From positions 1,674,001-1,738,000 of the forward strand of contig NZ_OU957226.1 in NCBI RefSeq assembly GCF_918731615.1: 64,000 nucleotides of DNA. The letters are read 5' to 3'. Below the pieces are notes generated by a model. The model was given only the letters and a program-made list of their open reading frames with translations, searched no databases and was not told the origin of the DNA. Position 1 is the stretch's first letter. Each line of letters opens with the position of its first letter. This stretch comes from Flavobacterium sp. CECT 9288 (GTDB lineage: Bacteria; Bacteroidota; Bacteroidia; Flavobacteriales; Flavobacteriaceae). The position numbers and the translations under genes were made by a program. This document shows positions 51,672-62,001 of this stretch, in pieces.

Positions 51672-52415
51672 ATGAAAAACAAAGCCCTTTTTAACTGGAG
51701 CAGTGGCAAAGACTCTGCACTAGCCTTATACAAATCACTTCAAAATCCTATGCTTGAAATCACAACCTTGCTCACGAGCGTAAACCAGCAATACCAGCGT
51801 GTGTCTATGCACGGTATACGTGTGACACTGCTTGAACAACAGGCAAAAAGTATAGGATTGCCTCTTGAAATCATGCAAATTCCCGAAATGCCCACTATGG
51901 AAGCGTATGAAGAAGCTATGAAAATCACATTACAAAAGTGCATAGAACAAGGCATCACACATTCTATTTTTGGCGATATTTTCCTAGAAGATTTACGCAA
52001 ATATCGCGAAGACAAACTGGCTGAAATGGAATTAAAAGGCGTTTTCCCGCTCTGGAAAATACCAACTCATGACTTAATTCAAGAATTTCTTGCACTAGGT
52101 TTTAAAACCATTGTTGTTTGTGTAAGCGAACGGTTTTTAGACAAAAGTTTTGTAGGAAGAACTATAGATCAAGATTTTTTGAATGATTTGCCTAACGATG
52201 TTGATGTATGTGGAGAAAACGGAGAATTTCATACTTTTACGTATGATGGACCAATATTCTCTACACCTATACTATTCGAAAAAGGGGAAATTGTCTACAG
52301 AAAATATGAAAAACCAGCAACAAACGAGTCCTCTAATACAGCTTGTGATACTTCTGATGAAAGTGTGTATGAATTTGGATTTTGGTATTGTGATTTAATT
52401 CCAGTAAATCTTTAA
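51672..52415 (+). CDS. Dph6-like ATP pyrophosphatase (diphthine-ammonia ligase family)
   Basis: A 247-aa protein with N-terminal PP-loop FNWSSGKDSALALY (about residues 7-20), the ATP-pyrophosphatase fold of the adenine nucleotide alpha hydrolase family. GDIFLEDLRKYREDKL and CGENGEFHTF are family blocks of Dph6/MJ0570-like proteins. Diphthamide does not occur in bacteria, so the physiological substrate in this organism is unknown. No helper gene is adjacent. Confidence 0.88.
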   Translation: MKNKALFNWSSGKDSALALYKSLQNPMLEITTLLTSVNQQYQRVSMHGIRVTLLEQQAKSIGLPLEIMQIPEMPTMEAYEEAMKITLQKCIEQGITHSIFGDIFLEDLRKYREDKLAEMELKGVFPLWKIPTHDLIQEFLALGFKTIVVCVSERFLDKSFVGRTIDQDFLNDLPNDVDVCGENGEFHTFTYDGPIFSTPILFEKGEIVYRKYEKPATNESSNTACDTSDESVYEFGFWYCDLIPVNL

Positions 52416-52433
52416 AACTGTAGCCATAAAATA

Positions 52434-53651
52434 TTACTTTTTTTCGGCTTTCGCCAAAGTAAAATCAAAGGTAGAACCAAATCCTATTATTGAATTAACC
52501 ATAATACTCCCTCCCATATTATCGATTATTTTTTTAACCGTAGCCAATCCTATTCCGTGACCTTTTTCTCCAAAACGATCTTTATCTATAGCTACTTCAA
52601 AGATTTCAAAAATTACTTTTTGATGTTCTTTTTCAATACCAGCACCATTATCTGATACGGTAATTTTATAATAATCAACATCTTCAGAAATGAGTATCTC
52701 TATTTTGGTTCGTTCTTTGTCACTGTATTTTATAGCATTAGAAACTAAATTAATTAAAATTTGCTCTAATGCTGTTTTATTAGTTTCTATAAATTGTAAT
52801 TCAGATTGTAATACAAAATCACAATTTTTATTAAAAGAAAAGAGATCAATAAGTTCCTTTTCTAGTTTAGAAATGGATACTTTGGTGTAGTTTTCGTGGG
52901 ACAATTTGTTTGATTTACTATACTGCAACAAACTCTCTATCATTTCTCTTAATTTTAAAGAGGAACTTTTAATCAATTGAATGATTTCGATGCCTTCTTC
53001 ATCAATATTGTCAATGTAATTTTCGATTAAAAAATCTGTAAGACCAGAGATATTAGCCAATGGAGATTTTAAATCATGAGCTGCAGTATATGCAAATTGT
53101 TCTAACTCAATATTCTTGTTTTCTAGTGAGTGAAGCGCTCTTTCTAATTTAATTTTATTAACTCGTAATTCAAGTAGTTTCATTGTCTGTTGAGACAAGG
53201 CCTCTAACGATTTAATCTGGTTTGCCGACAAAGAATTAGGTTTATGATCAATTACACAAATAGTCCCTAATGGAAAACCTTCATCATTTACCAAAGAAAC
53301 ACCAGCATAAAAAACAACTTTCATATCTCCCGTAACCAAGGGATTATTAAGAAAGCGGTTGTCCAAGCGAGCATCTGGAATAATGAAAACAGTATTAGGC
53401 TCTTGAATTGCATGTGTGCAAAAAGAATATTCTCTAGGATTTTGAGTTAGATTATTAATTCCTACAGCTGATTTAAACCAATGTCTTGTTTCATCAACAA
53501 AACCAAGTAAAGCTACAGGTGTACCACAAATTTGCGAAGCCAAAAACGTTAAATTATCATATTCCTCTTCCTGCAAAGTATCTAAAATTGAATACGATTC
53601 AAGTGCTTGTAAACGCTCGTATTCATGTTTGTATGCATCTGTCTTTATCAT
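52434..53651 (-). CDS. GAF-domain sensor histidine kinase
   Basis: A 405-aa soluble kinase. A GAF domain (about 20-165) has CGTPVALLGFVDETRHWFKS and GTICVIDHKP. A coiled coil then leads into the phosphoacceptor block AYTAAHDLKSPLANISG (His near residue 192). HATPase features follow: INLVSNAIKYSDKER (N box), VSDNGAGIE (G1) and GHGIGLATVKKI (G2). There is no partner response regulator nearby and no membrane segment. It belongs to the GAF-HisKA bacteriophytochrome-like group common in Bacteroidota. Confidence 0.92.
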   Translation of the reverse strand: MIKTDAYKHEYERLQALESYSILDTLQEEEYDNLTFLASQICGTPVALLGFVDETRHWFKSAVGINNLTQNPREYSFCTHAIQEPNTVFIIPDARLDNRFLNNPLVTGDMKVVFYAGVSLVNDEGFPLGTICVIDHKPNSLSANQIKSLEALSQQTMKLLELRVNKIKLERALHSLENKNIELEQFAYTAAHDLKSPLANISGLTDFLIENYIDNIDEEGIEIIQLIKSSSLKLREMIESLLQYSKSNKLSHENYTKVSISKLEKELIDLFSFNKNCDFVLQSELQFIETNKTALEQILINLVSNAIKYSDKERTKIEILISEDVDYYKITVSDNGAGIEKEHQKVIFEIFEVAIDKDRFGEKGHGIGLATVKKIIDNMGGSIMVNSIIGFGSTFDFTLAKAEKK

Positions 53652-53859
53652 GGTTCGTTTTTGAGGTTAAACCAAAACATTTAAGTATTCTTAGCAAATA
53701 GTAAGTAAATTATTTCAAGAATATTTACCTGTTTTAGTATACTTCAAAGGTAAACTATTCCATTTTTAAAGGATTTACAATGAAAAAAATTTATAGAAAA
53801 TTTAGTAGTTTAGAAACTTCATTGAACACTTAAAACACAAAAAATAACATTTAGTAAAA

Positions 53860-54285
53860 TTACTTCTTGTATTCTAAACCAGGTCCATCACAGTTTTTCC
53901 AAGTACTTGAAAGGGTATTTTTATCTAAAAAATAGAAAATCTCTTGCAAATTTCCCATGCAACTGCCTATGAGTTCCGTTTTCTTTGCATGAGTAAGAAT
54001 TAAGTATTCACCATCAGTTTCTTTTTTAAAAGAAAATGTTCCTGATACTGATGTACTTTTTTCGTTTTCAACCCGAGTTTTAGTAAAAGTACTGTCTTTG
54101 TTAAACGTGTACGATTCTTGCCATAACATTGCTTCGCCAGTTGTTTCAGTATTAGGTCTTGAACTAGACATGCGGCTTAGCGTCCATTTCCCATTAAAAT
54201 CCTCTTTGGAGCCATTTACTTCTTGTTCTTTTATACAAGAATGCAACGAAATACTAAGAATAACTATTGCTATGATTTTTTTCAT
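53860..54285 (-). CDS. Lipocalin-like lipoprotein
   Basis: A 141-aa lipoprotein with lipobox SLHSC (Cys16). The mature part has the lipocalin-like pattern FNGKWTLSRMSS at the start, then SYTFNKDSTFTKTRVENEKS, SGTFSFKKETDGEYLIL and a closing LSSTWKNCDG. Two cysteines could form a disulfide. It belongs to the DUF4923/lipocalin-like group of small Bacteroidota lipoproteins; ligand and function are unknown. Confidence 0.8.
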   Translation of the reverse strand: MKKIIAIVILSISLHSCIKEQEVNGSKEDFNGKWTLSRMSSSRPNTETTGEAMLWQESYTFNKDSTFTKTRVENEKSTSVSGTFSFKKETDGEYLILTHAKKTELIGSCMGNLQEIFYFLDKNTLSSTWKNCDGPGLEYKK

Positions 54286-54382
54286 GAGTTTCTTTTTAAT
54301 GTGTATTAATAAATTTACGTAATTTTATAACGAGTTGGTTCTTTTATTAGTAAATTTTTAATACCAACAACCTCATTTTGAT

Positions 54383-54937
54383 CTATACAATCTTTCTATC
54401 CTCAAAAATTTGAAGTAATTGCGTTACGGTATTCCAATTTCTAATGGTTGCAATAACATTTAATTTCTTTTCTATGTATTTTTGATCTAATCTCGTTTTC
54501 CCTGCTCCTACTGCGTATTTTATAAATATTTTATTTCCATCAATACTAGCTTCGTCAGGTTTAAACTGGCTGGTTTTAAGATCATTCATACTGTTTCCTT
54601 GTAAAGTAGACGACAAAAACGCGACATACAATTTCTTAGTATCCACTTCTTTTTCTTTTAAAAATGGATTGTTCTTAAAACAGTTTTTTAAATCATCTTC
54701 TGTGATGACTACAACGGGAACTTCATGCCCAAAAACTTTAAAAATTTCTTGCTTAATTTTGAATCCCACAGCTGCACCGCTCTCCTCATGAGTATCTACA
54801 AAAACATTACCAGATTGAATGTATGTTTGTACATTATGAAAACCTATTGCTTCTAAAGCTGATTTTAGTGCTTCCATTTTAATCATGCTGTGACCAGATA
54901 CATTTATACCACGAAGCAATGCGAGATGAGTTGTCAT
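54383..54937 (-). CDS. DUF1697 domain protein
   Basis: A 184-aa cytoplasmic protein. HLALLRGINVSGHSMIKM at the N-terminus and VQTYIQSGNVFVDT (about 36-49) are unmistakable for DUF1697, a small ferredoxin-like double-domain family of unknown biochemical role. The second half has IFIKYAVGAGKTRLDQ and ATIRNWNTV, the conserved end. Divergent from recG. Confidence 0.93.
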   Translation of the reverse strand: MTTHLALLRGINVSGHSMIKMEALKSALEAIGFHNVQTYIQSGNVFVDTHEESGAAVGFKIKQEIFKVFGHEVPVVVITEDDLKNCFKNNPFLKEKEVDTKKLYVAFLSSTLQGNSMNDLKTSQFKPDEASIDGNKIFIKYAVGAGKTRLDQKYIEKKLNVIATIRNWNTVTQLLQIFEDRKIV

Positions 54938-55183
54938 TTTATATTTTTTTAAAAGAGTTTTGAGTAGTTTTTTTTTAGATAATAAGCTTTTAGAAGATCA
55001 TTAAAAAACAACCCCTTAATTTTAGAACCAAATATATATGATTGCTACTCCATTTCCAAAAGAACTCATTTCCAAATTTACATTCAATAAACTATCTTCG
55101 CATTTTACAAATTATCAAAACAGTATTTTTTTTTACAGTTCGTATAATTGTCCACTAAAATAGATTCATTTAATAAAGTTTCA

Positions 55184-57331
55184 ATGTCAAACAACCTCTT
55201 ACTTACACCTATTGAATTTTTGAAAGGCGTTGGTCCCAACAGGGCTGAACTACTTAGGAAAGAATTAGGAATCTATAAGTATCAGGATTTAGTGAATTTT
55301 TTTCCAAACCGATATATTGACCGAACACGCTACTATAAAATCAATGAACTACATTCTAGAAGTGCCGGTTCTGTTGCTGAAATTCAAATTATTGGTAAAA
55401 TTATAAACATCAAAACGGTTGAATTTGGTAAAAACCAAAAAAGATTAGTAGCTACTTTTGTTGATGATACTGGCCAAATGGAACTTGTGTGGTTTCAGGG
55501 TCACAAGTGGATTAGAGAAAGTCTAAAGCTGAATGAAATGTGCGTTATTTTCGGAAAATGTACTGCTTTTGGTAGTAACTTCAACATGGCGCATCCAGAA
55601 ATTGAATTGTTGAGCGAGCATGAAAAAAGCTTAAGATCGGCCATGCAACCCGTTTATCCATCAACTGAAACCTTGACAAACAGAGGTATCACAAACAGAG
55701 TGATTAATAAACTCATGCAACAATTGTTTCATGAAACGCACACTTTGTTTACTGAAACTTTGCCTGCAAAAATCATTGATGAATTAAAATTAATTCCAAA
55801 AAATGCTGCTTTATTCAACATTCACTTTCCAAAAAATACGGAGGTATTGGCTAAAGCCAAATTTAGACTCATCTTTGAAGAGCTATTCTTCATTCAGCTG
55901 CAATTAATAACTAAAAACTTAGTTCGAAAGCACAAAATCAAAGGGCATCCTTTTACTACTGTTGGTCAGTATTTTAATGATTTCTACCAAAATCATTTGC
56001 CTTTTCAATTGACAAATGCTCAAAAAAGAGTCGTTAAAGAAATTAGATCGGATATGGGTAGCCAAGCTCAAATGAATCGCTTGTTACAAGGTGATGTAGG
56101 CTCTGGGAAAACCATTGTAGCCTTTATGAGCATGCTTTTGGCACTTGATAATGGATACCAGGCTTGCTTGATGGCCCCTACCGAAATTCTAGCCAATCAA
56201 CATTTTATAGGATTATCAGAACTAGCGCAATCATTAAACATCAATATAAAATTACTAACAGGATCTACAAAAATTGCTCAACGCCGCATTATTCATGAAG
56301 AATTAGAAAACGGATCTTTGCACCTACTCATTGGTACACATGCCTTACTAGAGGATAAAGTAAAATTTAAAAATCTAGGTCTTGCAGTTATTGATGAACA
56401 ACATCGTTTTGGGGTTGAACAACGCTCTAAATTGTGGAAAAAATCAAATCCTGATCCAATAAAAGGTGGTGAAATAGTTCCTCCACACGTTCTAGTAATG
56501 ACTGCAACTCCCATACCTAGAACACTAGCCATGAGCCTTTATGGCGATCTTGATATTTCGGTTATTGATGAACTTCCCCCGGGACGTAAACCCATACAAA
56601 CGGTTCATAGATACGATAGTAACCGATTAAAAGTCTGGAAGTTCATTCGGGATGAAATTGCTTTGGGCCGCCAAATATATATTGTGTACCCATTAATTCA
56701 AGAATCGGAAAAAATGGATTTCAAAGATTTAATGGACGGTTACGAGAGTATTTCAAGAGATTTTCCCTTACCGCAATATGCCATTTCTATTCTTCACGGA
56801 AAAATGAAACCCGCAGATAAAGATGCCGAAATGAAGCGTTTTGCTGAAGGTAAAACCAACATTATGGTTGCAACTACAGTCATTGAAGTTGGAGTAAATG
56901 TTCCAAATGCCAGCGTTATGATTATTGAAAGTGCAGAACGTTTTGGATTATCACAGCTACACCAATTACGCGGTCGTGTTGGTCGAGGTGCTGAACAAAG
57001 TTATTGCATATTGATGACAAGCCATAAATTAAGCAACGATAGTAAAACCAGAATGGAAACCATGGTACAAACTAACGATGGTTTTGAAATTGCCGAAGTA
57101 GACCTTAAACTCCGAGGACCAGGCGACATTATGGGAACACAACAAAGTGGCGTTTTAAATCTTCAAATAGCTGATTTAGTTCGAGACAGAGACACACTTG
57201 CACTTGCCCGAAGCTATGCCGTAAAACTATTAAAAGACGATGCGCCCATGGAAAAACCAGAGCATGCAGCGCTGAGAGCCGTTTTTATAGAAATGACAAA
57301 AAAGAAAAATATCTGGAACTATATCAGTTAA
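55184..57331 (+). CDS. recG: ATP-dependent DNA helicase RecG
   Basis: A 715-aa helicase that remodels stalled replication forks and Holliday junctions. I start it at ATG 55184 (MSNNLLLTPIEFLKGVG); an upstream in-frame TTG is less likely. The wedge/OB domain (about 60-160) precedes the motor with GDVGSGKT (about 303-310), IDEQHRFG (DEQH box, about 404), MTATPIPRTLAMSLYG, and the helicase C block ERFGLSQLHQLRGRVGRG. Family length is typical. A strong terminator follows. Confidence 0.96.
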   Translation: MSNNLLLTPIEFLKGVGPNRAELLRKELGIYKYQDLVNFFPNRYIDRTRYYKINELHSRSAGSVAEIQIIGKIINIKTVEFGKNQKRLVATFVDDTGQMELVWFQGHKWIRESLKLNEMCVIFGKCTAFGSNFNMAHPEIELLSEHEKSLRSAMQPVYPSTETLTNRGITNRVINKLMQQLFHETHTLFTETLPAKIIDELKLIPKNAALFNIHFPKNTEVLAKAKFRLIFEELFFIQLQLITKNLVRKHKIKGHPFTTVGQYFNDFYQNHLPFQLTNAQKRVVKEIRSDMGSQAQMNRLLQGDVGSGKTIVAFMSMLLALDNGYQACLMAPTEILANQHFIGLSELAQSLNINIKLLTGSTKIAQRRIIHEELENGSLHLLIGTHALLEDKVKFKNLGLAVIDEQHRFGVEQRSKLWKKSNPDPIKGGEIVPPHVLVMTATPIPRTLAMSLYGDLDISVIDELPPGRKPIQTVHRYDSNRLKVWKFIRDEIALGRQIYIVYPLIQESEKMDFKDLMDGYESISRDFPLPQYAISILHGKMKPADKDAEMKRFAEGKTNIMVATTVIEVGVNVPNASVMIIESAERFGLSQLHQLRGRVGRGAEQSYCILMTSHKLSNDSKTRMETMVQTNDGFEIAEVDLKLRGPGDIMGTQQSGVLNLQIADLVRDRDTLALARSYAVKLLKDDAPMEKPEHAALRAVFIEMTKKKNIWNYIS

Positions 57332-57712
57332 ATTATACTAGGTTTTAATATACCTAGGATTCGAAATAGTTTAAAATGAACTATTTCCTTTTTGATCTAT
57401 TTTACACAATGCATAATTATAATCTTCTTTTAAGGATTCTTTTTAAGAATAAGCGTCATTTTCTAAATCCATTATTAAAATTTATCAAAAAATAATATTT
57501 TTTTACAACTCGAGATTAAACCTTTAGGCTTTTCTAATGTCATAGTTTTTTTAGCATTTTTGTTTTGAAGGGGCATTTTTTGTTTTTATTGTTAATACTT
57601 GTAGATACAAACGTTAAATAATAATTAACATGAAGTCAATATTCAATCATAAAGGCTAATTTTGAATTTAACTTATTTTATTGCAACTAAATCTTACTTT
57701 ATAACTCAAATT
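57332..57712. other. 381-bp intergenic region before the RND operon
   Basis: Contains the recG terminator at its left end and otherwise no coding frame. A small inverted repeat CTAGGT/ACCTAG lies near 57338-57359. The right side, with TTTATTGCAACTAAA at 57677-57691, is the presumed promoter region of the efflux operon; no regulator gene such as TetR is adjacent. Confidence 0.45.
57363..57394 (+). terminator. Terminator after recG
   Basis: GAAATAGTT (57363-57371) pairs with AACTATTTC (57379-57387), followed by CTTTTT. Confidence 0.88.
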
Positions 57713-58771
57713 ATGAAAATAAAATACCTCGTTTACGCCTTGTTACTCATCGGATTTATTGGTTTTATAGGATACCGTATTAGCGAAAACAAAAGCGAAG
57801 GCGGCGACTCAAAAGACCCAAAAGGAAAAGGCAAAACCATGAATGTAACTGGAATTGTTGCCACTCCAGAAACTTTTGATAACAATTTATCATTATCTGG
57901 ATCCATAGAAGCCAACGAGCAAGTTGAAATAAGAAGCGAAGTATCTGGCATTGTTGAAGGAATTTATTTTCAAGAAGGAAGCAATGTTAGTAAAGGTCAA
58001 ATCTTATTCAAGGTAAATGATATTGAACTGCGTGCACAACTAAGACAAACTACTACTCGCGAAGGTTTAACATCAGAAAATGAGCGTAGAGCAAAATTAT
58101 TATTGCAAAAAGAAGCCATCAGTCAAGAAGAATATGATTTGGCTCGAGCCGATTTAAAATCAGCGCAAGCACAAAGTCAATTAATACGAGCTCAAATAGC
58201 AAAAACAGTAGTAAGAGCACCTTTTTCTGGTAAAATAGGATTGCGATCCATATCACCAGGAACGTATATCACTCCTGCTATTCTTGTTGCAAAACTGGTT
58301 AATACAGGCAAATTAAAAATTACTTTTTCTATTCCTGAAAAATATGCTACTCAAGTTAAAAACAACACTTCGCTGAGTTTTAAGGTTGCAGGATCTACTG
58401 AAATATTTAGTGCTAAAGTATACGCTATAGAACCAGAGGTTGAAGTAGCTACACGTACACTTCAAGTTCGTGCTATTGCTGATAATAAAAACGGAATTTT
58501 ATTACCAGGTACTTTTGCTGACGTAGAATTGCCATTAGACATTATAAAAGATGCTATTGTTGTTCCTACCGAAGCTGTAATTCCTGTGCAAAAAGGTAAG
58601 AAAGTATTTATTACAAGTAACGGTCAAGCCAAAGAAGTTATGATTGAAACTGCTACTAGAACTGCTTCTTCATTACTTGTTTTATCTGGATTAAAACCAG
58701 GAGATACTGTTATTACAAGCGGAGTAATGTCCTTAAAAGATGAAACACCAGTAAAAGTAAAAATCAAATAA
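57713..58771 (+). CDS. RND efflux periplasmic adaptor (membrane fusion protein)
   Basis: A 352-aa protein from ATG 57713 (MKIKYLVYALLLIGFIG); an in-frame TTG at 57662 is less likely. An N-terminal membrane anchor is followed by the biotinyl-lipoyl-like hairpin (VEIRSEVSGIVEGIYFQEGSNVSKGQ and similar, first half near residues 75-100; IAKTVVRAPFSGKIG second half). A coiled-coil hairpin lies between and a beta-barrel plus MP domain closes it. It links the inner-membrane pump to the outer-membrane channel encoded downstream. Confidence 0.94.
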   Translation: MKIKYLVYALLLIGFIGFIGYRISENKSEGGDSKDPKGKGKTMNVTGIVATPETFDNNLSLSGSIEANEQVEIRSEVSGIVEGIYFQEGSNVSKGQILFKVNDIELRAQLRQTTTREGLTSENERRAKLLLQKEAISQEEYDLARADLKSAQAQSQLIRAQIAKTVVRAPFSGKIGLRSISPGTYITPAILVAKLVNTGKLKITFSIPEKYATQVKNNTSLSFKVAGSTEIFSAKVYAIEPEVEVATRTLQVRAIADNKNGILLPGTFADVELPLDIIKDAIVVPTEAVIPVQKGKKVFITSNGQAKEVMIETATRTASSLLVLSGLKPGDTVITSGVMSLKDETPVKVKIK

Positions 58772-58833
58772 ACAAAGCTTTTAGAAACTTGCAAACCGAA
58801 ATCTAAATTAGCAACTTTAATTATAATCCTTAA

Positions 58834-61800
58834 ATGAGTTTATCAACCACTAGTATTAGAAGACCTGTATTTACCATCGTAATCAATGTAGCCATTGTTT
58901 TGTTTGGATTGATTGGTTATACCTTTCTTGGAGTACGAGAATTTCCCTCTATAGATCCCGCACAAGTATCCATCAGTACCCGGTATGCTGGTGCTAATGC
59001 TGATATTATTGAATCACAAATTACTGAACCTCTAGAAAAAGCAATAAATTCAATTGATGGTATTAGAAACGTAACCTCTTCTAGCGCTCAAGGGAGTAGT
59101 AACATCACCATTGAATTTAATTTAGATAAAAATCTTGAAGATGCGGCTAATGATGTACGTGATAAAGTATCACAAGCGGTACGTAACTTACCACAAGATA
59201 TTGATTCACCTCCAGTAGTTTCAAAAGCAGATGCCAACGGAGATGCTATTATTTCGATGACGGTACAAAGCGATACTCGTAATGCTTTAGAATTAAGTGA
59301 TTATGCTGAAAACGTTATCTCACAACGACTTGAAACCATTCCTGGCGTAAGTGGCGTTCAAATTTGGGGTCAAAAACGTTACGCCATGCGTTTGTGGATT
59401 GATCCCGTGAAGCTGGCCGCATACGGATGTACAGTTGCCGAAGTAAGAGATGCATTGAACAAGCAAAATGTAGAATTACCATCGGGAAAATTAACCGGAA
59501 ACAATACAGAACTTACTGTAAAAACTGTTGGTAACCTTTCTACTGCCGAGGAGTTTAACAATATAATTATTCGTTCAGAGGGTGAAAAAGTAGTGCGTTT
59601 TAGTGATGTAGGTACAGCAAGCATAGGTCCTGAAAATACCGAAACCAAAATGACTCAATCAGGTACTCCTCTTGTAGGAATTGCGATTGTACCGCTTCCC
59701 GGTGCTAATTATTTGGATATTTCGGCAGCATTTTATAAAGAATTCGAAAAATTAAAAAAAGATTTACCAAAAGACATTCAACTAAACATTGCTATTGACA
59801 ATACTATATTTGTAAAAAAATCAGTTATTGAAGTTGCTGAAACATTAGGAATCTCAATAATATTGGTAATTTTAATCATCTATTTATTCTTTAGAGACTG
59901 GGCAATTGCTTTTAGACCTTTAATTGATATTCCAGTATCTTTAATCGCTACGTTCTTTATTATGTGGCTTTTTGGTTTCTCCATAAATGTATTGACATTA
60001 TTAGCCATTGTTCTCGCTACTGGTCTTGTAGTTGATGATGGAATTGTGGTGACCGAAAATATCTTCAAGAAAGTAGAAGAAGGTATGACACCTATTGAAG
60101 CTGCGATTAAGGGATCGAATGAGATATTCTTTGCTGTAATTTCAATCTCAATCACATTAGCAGCAGTTTTTCTTCCTGTAATCTTTTTAGAAGGATTTGT
60201 TGGTCGACTCTTTCGGGAATTTGGTGTAGTAATAGGAGCTGCCGTATTGATATCCGCTTTTGTATCCTTGACGCTTACGCCAATGTTGAATGCATATTTA
60301 ATGAAAGGTGGTGAACAAAAAAAATCAAAATTCTACATTCGTACAGAACCTTATTTTGAAAGACTTAACAATGGTTATGCAAGTGCGTTATCAAGTTTCA
60401 TGAAGAAAAAATGGTTGAGTTTCCCAATCTTGATTGCTTGTTTCGGATTGATATACATGTTCTTTACACTTTTACAAAAAGAAACCGCACCTTATGACGA
60501 CCGTTCTGGTTTTGTATTGCGTATGTCAACTCCCGAAGGTTCCTCATATGAATACACGGACCGATTCATGCAAGAAATTTCAAAATTAGTTGATGATTCT
60601 ATTCCTGCCAAAAAAGTGGCTTTGGTAATTACTTCTCCTGGTTTTGGGTCTTCATCTGTAAACAGTGGGTTTGTTAGAGTTTCTTTGGTTCAACCAAATG
60701 AAAGAAAAAATTCTCAAAAAGAAATAGCCGAAAAATTAACCAAGTGGACCAAACAATATCCTGATGCAAAGACATCAGTGATAGAACAGCCAACCATCGC
60801 TGTAAACAGACGTGGAGGTTTGCCTATTCAGTACATTATTCAAGCACCCAACTTTAACAAACTTGAAGAGAAGATTCCGCTTTTTATGGATGAAGTAGCT
60901 AAGAATCCAACGTTTGCAGTAAATGATGTGAACTTAAAATTTAATAAACCCGAAGTTAATGTTACCATTGATAGAGAAAAAGCAGAAAGCTTGGGCATAT
61001 CTGTAATTGATATTGCACAAACGCTGCAACTTTCTTTGAGCGGTCAACGTTTTGGATATTTTATGAGGAATGGAAAACAGTATCAAGTAATTGGACAATT
61101 TGATCAAGAAGACAGATCAAAACCTTTAGACTTAACCTCAATGTTTGTAAAAAATAATATGGGACAATTAATCCAAATGGATAATGTTGTGACCATTGAG
61201 GAAAAAAGCAATCCGCCGCAATTGTACCACAACAACCGTTATATGGCTGCAACAGTTTCTGCAGGTCTTGCTCCAGGCAAAAGTATTAGCGACGGTATTG
61301 ATGCCATGAACGAAATAAAAGCAAAAGTGCTTGACGATACTTTTACAACCGACTTGGGCGGTGAATCTCGGGATTTTGTTGAAAGTAGTTCGAATACTGC
61401 ATTCGCTTTTGGACTTGCCTTATTGTTGATATTCTTAATATTAGCAGCGCAATTTGAGAGTTTTATTGATCCATTCATTATTATTTTGACTGTGCCAATG
61501 GCTGTTGCCGGAGCTTTATTTTCATTATGGTTATTTGATCAAACTTGGAATATTTTTAGTCAAATTGGAACCGTAATGCTTATTGGTTTGGTAACCAAAA
61601 ATGGAATACTTATTGTTGAATTTGCCAATCAGTTACGCGAACAAGGAAAACCAAAACTAGAGGCAATTCTTGAAGCATCAGAAGCGAGATTGCGTCCTAT
61701 ATTAATGACTAGTTTAGCCATTTCTCTAGGTGCTTTACCTATTGCATTATCTCTAGGAGCGGCATCTACCAGTAGAATAGGAATGGGAGTAGTTATTGTA

Positions 61801-61929
61801 GGAGGAACTATTTTTTCATTAGTACTTACACTATTTGTAATTCCAGCACTTTACTTAATGTGGTCAAAAGCTCGTAAACATTATCCAGAATTTGATCATA
61901 TTGAGGAGTATGAGAAAAATTTCAATTAA
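58834..61929 (+). CDS. RND efflux inner-membrane permease (AcrB/HAE1-type)
   Basis: A 1031-aa proton-driven pump with twelve membrane helices and two large periplasmic loops. The N-terminus SLSTTSIRRPVFTIVINV, SISTRYAGANADIIESQIT and ALNKQNVELPSGKL are typical of the AcrB class. The fourth helix has VLATGLVVDDGIVVTENIF with the paired aspartates that carry protons. Later GTVMLIGLVTKNGILIVEFAN and the matching Lys are present. The hydrophobic/amphiphilic (drug) branch fits, not the metal-exporting CusA branch. Confidence 0.96.
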   Translation: MSLSTTSIRRPVFTIVINVAIVLFGLIGYTFLGVREFPSIDPAQVSISTRYAGANADIIESQITEPLEKAINSIDGIRNVTSSSAQGSSNITIEFNLDKNLEDAANDVRDKVSQAVRNLPQDIDSPPVVSKADANGDAIISMTVQSDTRNALELSDYAENVISQRLETIPGVSGVQIWGQKRYAMRLWIDPVKLAAYGCTVAEVRDALNKQNVELPSGKLTGNNTELTVKTVGNLSTAEEFNNIIIRSEGEKVVRFSDVGTASIGPENTETKMTQSGTPLVGIAIVPLPGANYLDISAAFYKEFEKLKKDLPKDIQLNIAIDNTIFVKKSVIEVAETLGISIILVILIIYLFFRDWAIAFRPLIDIPVSLIATFFIMWLFGFSINVLTLLAIVLATGLVVDDGIVVTENIFKKVEEGMTPIEAAIKGSNEIFFAVISISITLAAVFLPVIFLEGFVGRLFREFGVVIGAAVLISAFVSLTLTPMLNAYLMKGGEQKKSKFYIRTEPYFERLNNGYASALSSFMKKKWLSFPILIACFGLIYMFFTLLQKETAPYDDRSGFVLRMSTPEGSSYEYTDRFMQEISKLVDDSIPAKKVALVITSPGFGSSSVNSGFVRVSLVQPNERKNSQKEIAEKLTKWTKQYPDAKTSVIEQPTIAVNRRGGLPIQYIIQAPNFNKLEEKIPLFMDEVAKNPTFAVNDVNLKFNKPEVNVTIDREKAESLGISVIDIAQTLQLSLSGQRFGYFMRNGKQYQVIGQFDQEDRSKPLDLTSMFVKNNMGQLIQMDNVVTIEEKSNPPQLYHNNRYMAATVSAGLAPGKSISDGIDAMNEIKAKVLDDTFTTDLGGESRDFVESSSNTAFAFGLALLLIFLILAAQFESFIDPFIIILTVPMAVAGALFSLWLFDQTWNIFSQIGTVMLIGLVTKNGILIVEFANQLREQGKPKLEAILEASEARLRPILMTSLAISLGALPIALSLGAASTSRIGMGVVIVGGTIFSLVLTLFVIPALYLMWSKARKHYPEFDHIEEYEKNFN

Positions 61930-62001
61930 AATTATAAAATAGAGCTGTTTAGATTATTATAAAGGATTTTAAAATAAAAATCTAAACAAAATAAGAAACC
62001 T

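Noticed and set aside
57677..57691. TTTATTGCAACTAAA before the efflux operon, similar to the palindrome at 38163
   Set aside because: Only one half matches and the symmetry is lost; probably chance in AT-rich DNA.
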